Assembly (NCBI GenBank): GCA_003155465.1 | Contig: PMCR01000203.1 | Location: forward strand, 3,310-11,613 | DNA from: Myxococcales bacterium | GTDB lineage: Bacteria; Myxococcota; Polyangia; Fen-1088 | Length of the DNA stretch: 8,304 nt | Direction of reading: 5' to 3' | Shown: piece by piece, positions 5,928 to 8,304 of the stretch | Layout: every line of letters begins with the position of its first letter | Numbering within the stretch: the stretch's first letter is position 1 | Program-made: the position numbers and the translations under genes | Notes under the pieces: generated by a model | Databases searched by the model: none | What the model was told of the DNA's origin: nothing | The model's input: only the letters and a program-made list of their open reading frames with translations

Positions 5928-8102
5928 ATGGCCAAACCCCGTCCCGTAGCGCTTGTCGTTCACGGCCATTTCTACCAGCCGCCGCGCGAGAACCCCTGGA
6001 CGGATGAAGTACCGCGCGAACCCGGGGCCGCACCCTTTCACGACTGGAACGCGCGCATCCATGCCGAGTGCTATCGCGCCAACGCCTACGCACGCATTTT
6101 CCAAAGCGCGGACAAGATCAAGACCCTGGTCAACAACTACGATCGACTCACTTTCGACTTCGGCCCCACCCTGGCGCGCTGGCTCGAACGTCACGATCCC
6201 CACGCCGCGCGACGCATCCGTCAGGGCGATGCGACCCAACGCCACCGCCTGGGCTGTGGCGGTGGCCTGGCTCAGGTCTGGGCACACCCGATCACGCCGT
6301 TGTTGTCGCCGCGGGATCGGCAAACCCAGATCGCCTGGGGCCTGCACGACTTCCGCCGCCGCTTCGGCCGTGACGCCGAGGGTATCTGGTTGCCCGAGAC
6401 CGCGGTGGACACGCCCACCCTCGAGGCGCTCATCGACGCACAAGTCAGCTTCACCATCCTGGCGCCCGAGCAAGTCGCGGCGGTTCGGCAACCAGGCAAG
6501 GACTGGGTTTCGGTTGCTGCGAACACCGTGGACAGTGGGCGCCTCTACCGCTGGCTGCATCCTGACGGCTCGGGACGCTCGATCGCGCTGGCCATCTTCG
6601 ACGGTCCGGTCTCGCGCGACCTGGCCTTCGGCAGCGCCAGTCGCGATGCCGCCACTTTCCTGGCAGCCGTGCGCAAGTCGGCCGATCGTTCCAGCGCCGC
6701 AGGCCAGCGCCTGGTACTGGCTGCCACTGACGGCGAGCTCTACGGCCACCACAAGAAATTCGCGGACCTGACCCTGGCCTACGCCACGCAAGTCGCGGCG
6801 ACCTCGGCGGGGATCGTGGTCACCAACCTGGCCACGTTTCTGCAACACCAGCCGCCCACCTGGGAAGCCCGGCTGCACCCTGGCCCCGACGGCGAGGGAA
6901 CGGCGTGGAGCTGCCCGCATGGCGTGGGCCGCTGGCGCCGGGACTGCGGCTGCGCCATGGACGCCAGCCGGGGCTGGAGCCAGGCCTGGCGCGGTCCTCT
7001 GCGCGAGGCGCTCGATCGGCTTCGCGACCGGGCGGCCGATTTCTTCGCGGAGGCGGGAAACGATCTTTTCGCGGATCCGTGGCAGGCCCGCGATGCCTAC
7101 GGCGAGATCGTGGATGCGCCACCGGTAGAGCGCCGCAAGCACCTGCAGTCCATGGGCCGAGGTCCCCTCCAACGCGGCCAGGCCCGCGCCGCCCAACGCG
7201 CCATCGGGCTGATGGAGATGCAGCGATCTCTGCTTCTCATGTACGCGAGCTGCGCCTGGTTTTTCGACGACATCGCAGGTCCGGAGAGTGTGATCGGCTT
7301 GCGGCGCGCAGCCCACGCCATGGATGTCTGGCGTGCTCTGGGCTGCCGGCCGCCTGAAGCCGTGTTCTTGGACATCTTGGCGCAGGCCAAGAGCAACCAG
7401 CCCCGCCTCGGCACCGGCGCTGATGTCTTCCGCCGGGCGTGCCAGGCACGCGTCACCCCGGCCCGCGCGGTCGCGCGCGCAGCCTTTGCCTCCCTCATGT
7501 CCGGGCCGGCCACGCTGCGCGATGTGCCTGGCTTCGACATCACGATCGCCCCCTCGCGCTCTGGCCCGGCCGAGCTGGCGTTGGCCGGCCGGGCCAGGGT
7601 GGTGCACCGTCGGACCGGCGAAACCATTGAGCTTGCCTTCTCCGCCCACCATGACGGCAAGGCGAGTTTCCAGTGCAAGATTGGGGACCAGCGACTGACC
7701 CTGGCTGACCTCGACCCTGACGCCGCTTCGGCCCTGCGCCTTTGCGCCCTATCCCGCCTGGCCGAGCAGGCCACCACCCGGGCCGCGTGCCAAGCGCTGC
7801 TGGAGATAGCCGAGCTGGTGGGCCCGCTGTCCGACGACGATGCTGCCTTGCTGGCGCGGCTCTTCGCCATCGCCTTGATCAAGTTCCTCGAAAATTCGCG
7901 GCCCAACTCGACCGACGGAGCAGCCTGGGAGACGGCGCTCCAGCTGGTCGCGCGTGCGATCCTGCGGCCCGACGGCGAGCATGCCCACCGTGCGCAGGAG
8001 GCGCTGTGGGAACACCTGTCCTTCTACCGCGCCAGCCGTCGCCCCCCCCCAAAAACCCTGCGCACCCTCGCCGAACGCCTTGGCTTCGACTTGTCATCCT
8101 AG
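5928..8102 (+). CDS. Glycoside hydrolase family 57 protein with C-terminal DUF3536
   Basis: 724 residues, with no signal peptide seen, so probably cytoplasmic. The GH57 barrel motifs are visible: HGHFYQPPREN (12-22, motif 1), GIWLPETAVDTPTLEAL (152-168, with Glu157 as the expected nucleophile) and AATDGELYGHHKKF (265-278, with Asp268 as the expected acid/base). A cysteine/histidine motif SCPHGVGRWRRDCGC follows at 328-342, then the DUF3536 region including MQRSLLLMYASCAWFFDDI (431-449). GH57 enzymes act on alpha-glucans (amylase, amylopullulanase, branching or 4-alpha-glucanotransferase activities). I know of no proven activity for the DUF3536 subgroup. Its tight link to glgC, 10 bp downstream, points to glycogen metabolism. 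Near the 3' end a run of nine C then five A (8042-8055) covers codons 705-709. The start ATG 5928 fits the family N-terminus; its Shine-Dalgarno site is weak. Confidence 0.92.
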   Translation: MAKPRPVALVVHGHFYQPPRENPWTDEVPREPGAAPFHDWNARIHAECYRANAYARIFQSADKIKTLVNNYDRLTFDFGPTLARWLERHDPHAARRIRQGDATQRHRLGCGGGLAQVWAHPITPLLSPRDRQTQIAWGLHDFRRRFGRDAEGIWLPETAVDTPTLEALIDAQVSFTILAPEQVAAVRQPGKDWVSVAANTVDSGRLYRWLHPDGSGRSIALAIFDGPVSRDLAFGSASRDAATFLAAVRKSADRSSAAGQRLVLAATDGELYGHHKKFADLTLAYATQVAATSAGIVVTNLATFLQHQPPTWEARLHPGPDGEGTAWSCPHGVGRWRRDCGCAMDASRGWSQAWRGPLREALDRLRDRAADFFAEAGNDLFADPWQARDAYGEIVDAPPVERRKHLQSMGRGPLQRGQARAAQRAIGLMEMQRSLLLMYASCAWFFDDIAGPESVIGLRRAAHAMDVWRALGCRPPEAVFLDILAQAKSNQPRLGTGADVFRRACQARVTPARAVARAAFASLMSGPATLRDVPGFDITIAPSRSGPAELALAGRARVVHRRTGETIELAFSAHHDGKASFQCKIGDQRLTLADLDPDAASALRLCALSRLAEQATTRAACQALLEIAELVGPLSDDDAALLARLFAIALIKFLENSRPNSTDGAAWETALQLVARAILRPDGEHAHRAQEALWEHLSFYRASRRPPPKTLRTLAERLGFDLSS

Positions 8103-8118
8103 TGCCTCCGGTCAGAAT

Positions 8119-8142
8119 CTCGGCCACGTTTGGGCGGCCGAG
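8119..8142 (+). terminator. Hairpin after the glgC-GH57 operon, terminator-like
   Basis: CTCGGCC (8119-8125) and GGCCGAG (8136-8142) pair perfectly around a 10-nt loop, 16 bp after the GH57 stop. There is no T-run downstream. Position suggests the operon end. Confidence 0.45.
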
Positions 8143-8146
8143 CAGG

Positions 8147-8169
8147 ATGGGAACTCTGGAAGAGCTCGC
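8147..8169. repeat. Diverged second copy of an intergenic hairpin
   Basis: This 23-bp stretch matches 1816-1838 at 18 of 23 positions. It can still fold (CTCT pairing with AGAG around GGA), and one stem pair has changed from C-G to T-A on both sides. Both copies are followed at different distances by CCCAACCCCTC (1836-1846; 8192-8202). Confidence 0.4.
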
Positions 8170-8242
8170 TTCGCCCTTCGGCCCCCCCACACCCAACCCC
8201 TCCCCATAGGCGTTAAGCGGGTCAACGGCGCTCCAGATGGCC

Positions 8243-8272
8243 ATTCGTGATCGAGGACACGAATCTTCGATC
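8243..8272. repeat. Two overlapping, mutually exclusive inverted repeats
   Basis: ATTCGTG (8243-8249) pairs with CACGAAT (8258-8264). Alternatively GATCGAGGA (8249-8257) pairs with TCTTCGATC (8264-8272), with one G-U pair. The arms share bases, so only one can form at a time. Whether this is a leader or lies within a coding region is unknown. Confidence 0.35.
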
Positions 8273-8304
8273 GGTCACCCTTGCCGTCCGGGCGCCTCGT
8301 CCAC

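Larger units (their letters stand above)
8103..8304. other. Spacer after the GH57 gene, no assignable gene
   Basis: About 200 bp to the window end. It contains the 8119-8142 hairpin, a diverged copy (8147-8169) of the 1816-1838 hairpin, the C-rich CCCAACCCCTC (8192-8202) also found at 1836-1846, and overlapping inverted repeats at 8243-8272. Short open frames run off the end: GTG 8247 and ATG 8238 on +, and a frame ending at TGA 8224-8222 on the minus strand. None can be tied to a family. Confidence 0.5.

Noticed and set aside
5862..7652. 596-codon minus-strand open frame opposite the GH57 gene
   Set aside because: It lies antisense to a gene with clear GH57 motifs. Its product has no recognisable domain, and long antisense frames are common in high-GC coding DNA.
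8222..8304. A next gene at the right edge (GTG 8247 or ATG 8238 on +, or a minus-strand tail ending at 8222)
   Set aside because: Each frame is under 30 codons inside the window, lacks a clear ribosome site or family motif, and codon-position composition does not favour one.
1..8304. CRISPR arrays, tRNA/rRNA genes, transposases, phage or defence genes
   Set aside because: No regularly spaced repeats, tRNA-like cloverleaf signature, rRNA sequence or related protein motif was seen on either strand by reading.

Overview
This is a GC-rich stretch of a bacterial chromosome. Five genes can be recognised, all on the + strand except glgP: the 3' end of typA/bipA, a YbhN/AglD-type flippase-like membrane protein, a small sigma-70 region-4 protein, glgP on the minus strand, then glgC and a GH57-DUF3536 glycosidase on the + strand. 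Gene types and G/C-rich third codon positions suggest a high-GC Gram-negative, proteobacterium-like or delta/Myxococcota-like lineage. No rRNA or other firm taxonomic marker is present, so that assignment is weak.

Layout. Positions 3-497 are the C-terminus of the translation GTPase TypA/BipA. Positions 498-795 are a non-coding spacer rich in short inverted and direct repeats. Positions 796-1782 encode a polytopic membrane protein of the LPG-synthase-TM/UPF0104 type. Positions 1783-2010 are a second structured spacer with two good stem-loops. Positions 2011-2361 encode a 116-residue protein with only a sigma region-4 helix-turn-helix plus a CPYxxC-type cysteine set. A 90-bp spacer with hairpins separates it from the convergent glgP (4596 to 2452). 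glgP and glgC (4664-5917) are divergent, separated by 67 bp that hold a 13-bp palindrome and a perfect TATAAT. Ten bases after glgC comes the GH57-DUF3536 gene (5928-8102), almost certainly cotranscribed with it. The last 200 bp are non-coding as far as I can tell, with hairpins.

How the genes work together. glgC makes ADP-glucose, the committed step of bacterial glycogen synthesis. glgP releases glucose-1-phosphate from alpha-glucan, which is also the GlgC substrate. The GH57-DUF3536 protein is presumably an alpha-glucan-acting enzyme (hydrolase or transferase) linked to the same polymer. Synthesis and breakdown therefore diverge from one short control region. Glycogen synthase, a GlgB-type branching enzyme and MalQ are not in the window.

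I see no CRISPR, transposase, phage, toxin-antitoxin or defence genes. The parts most worth a second look are the glgP/glgC divergent control region with a nearly leaderless glgC, the GH57-DUF3536 protein of unproven activity, the small cysteine-containing sigma-like regulator, and a diverged pair of intergenic hairpins.
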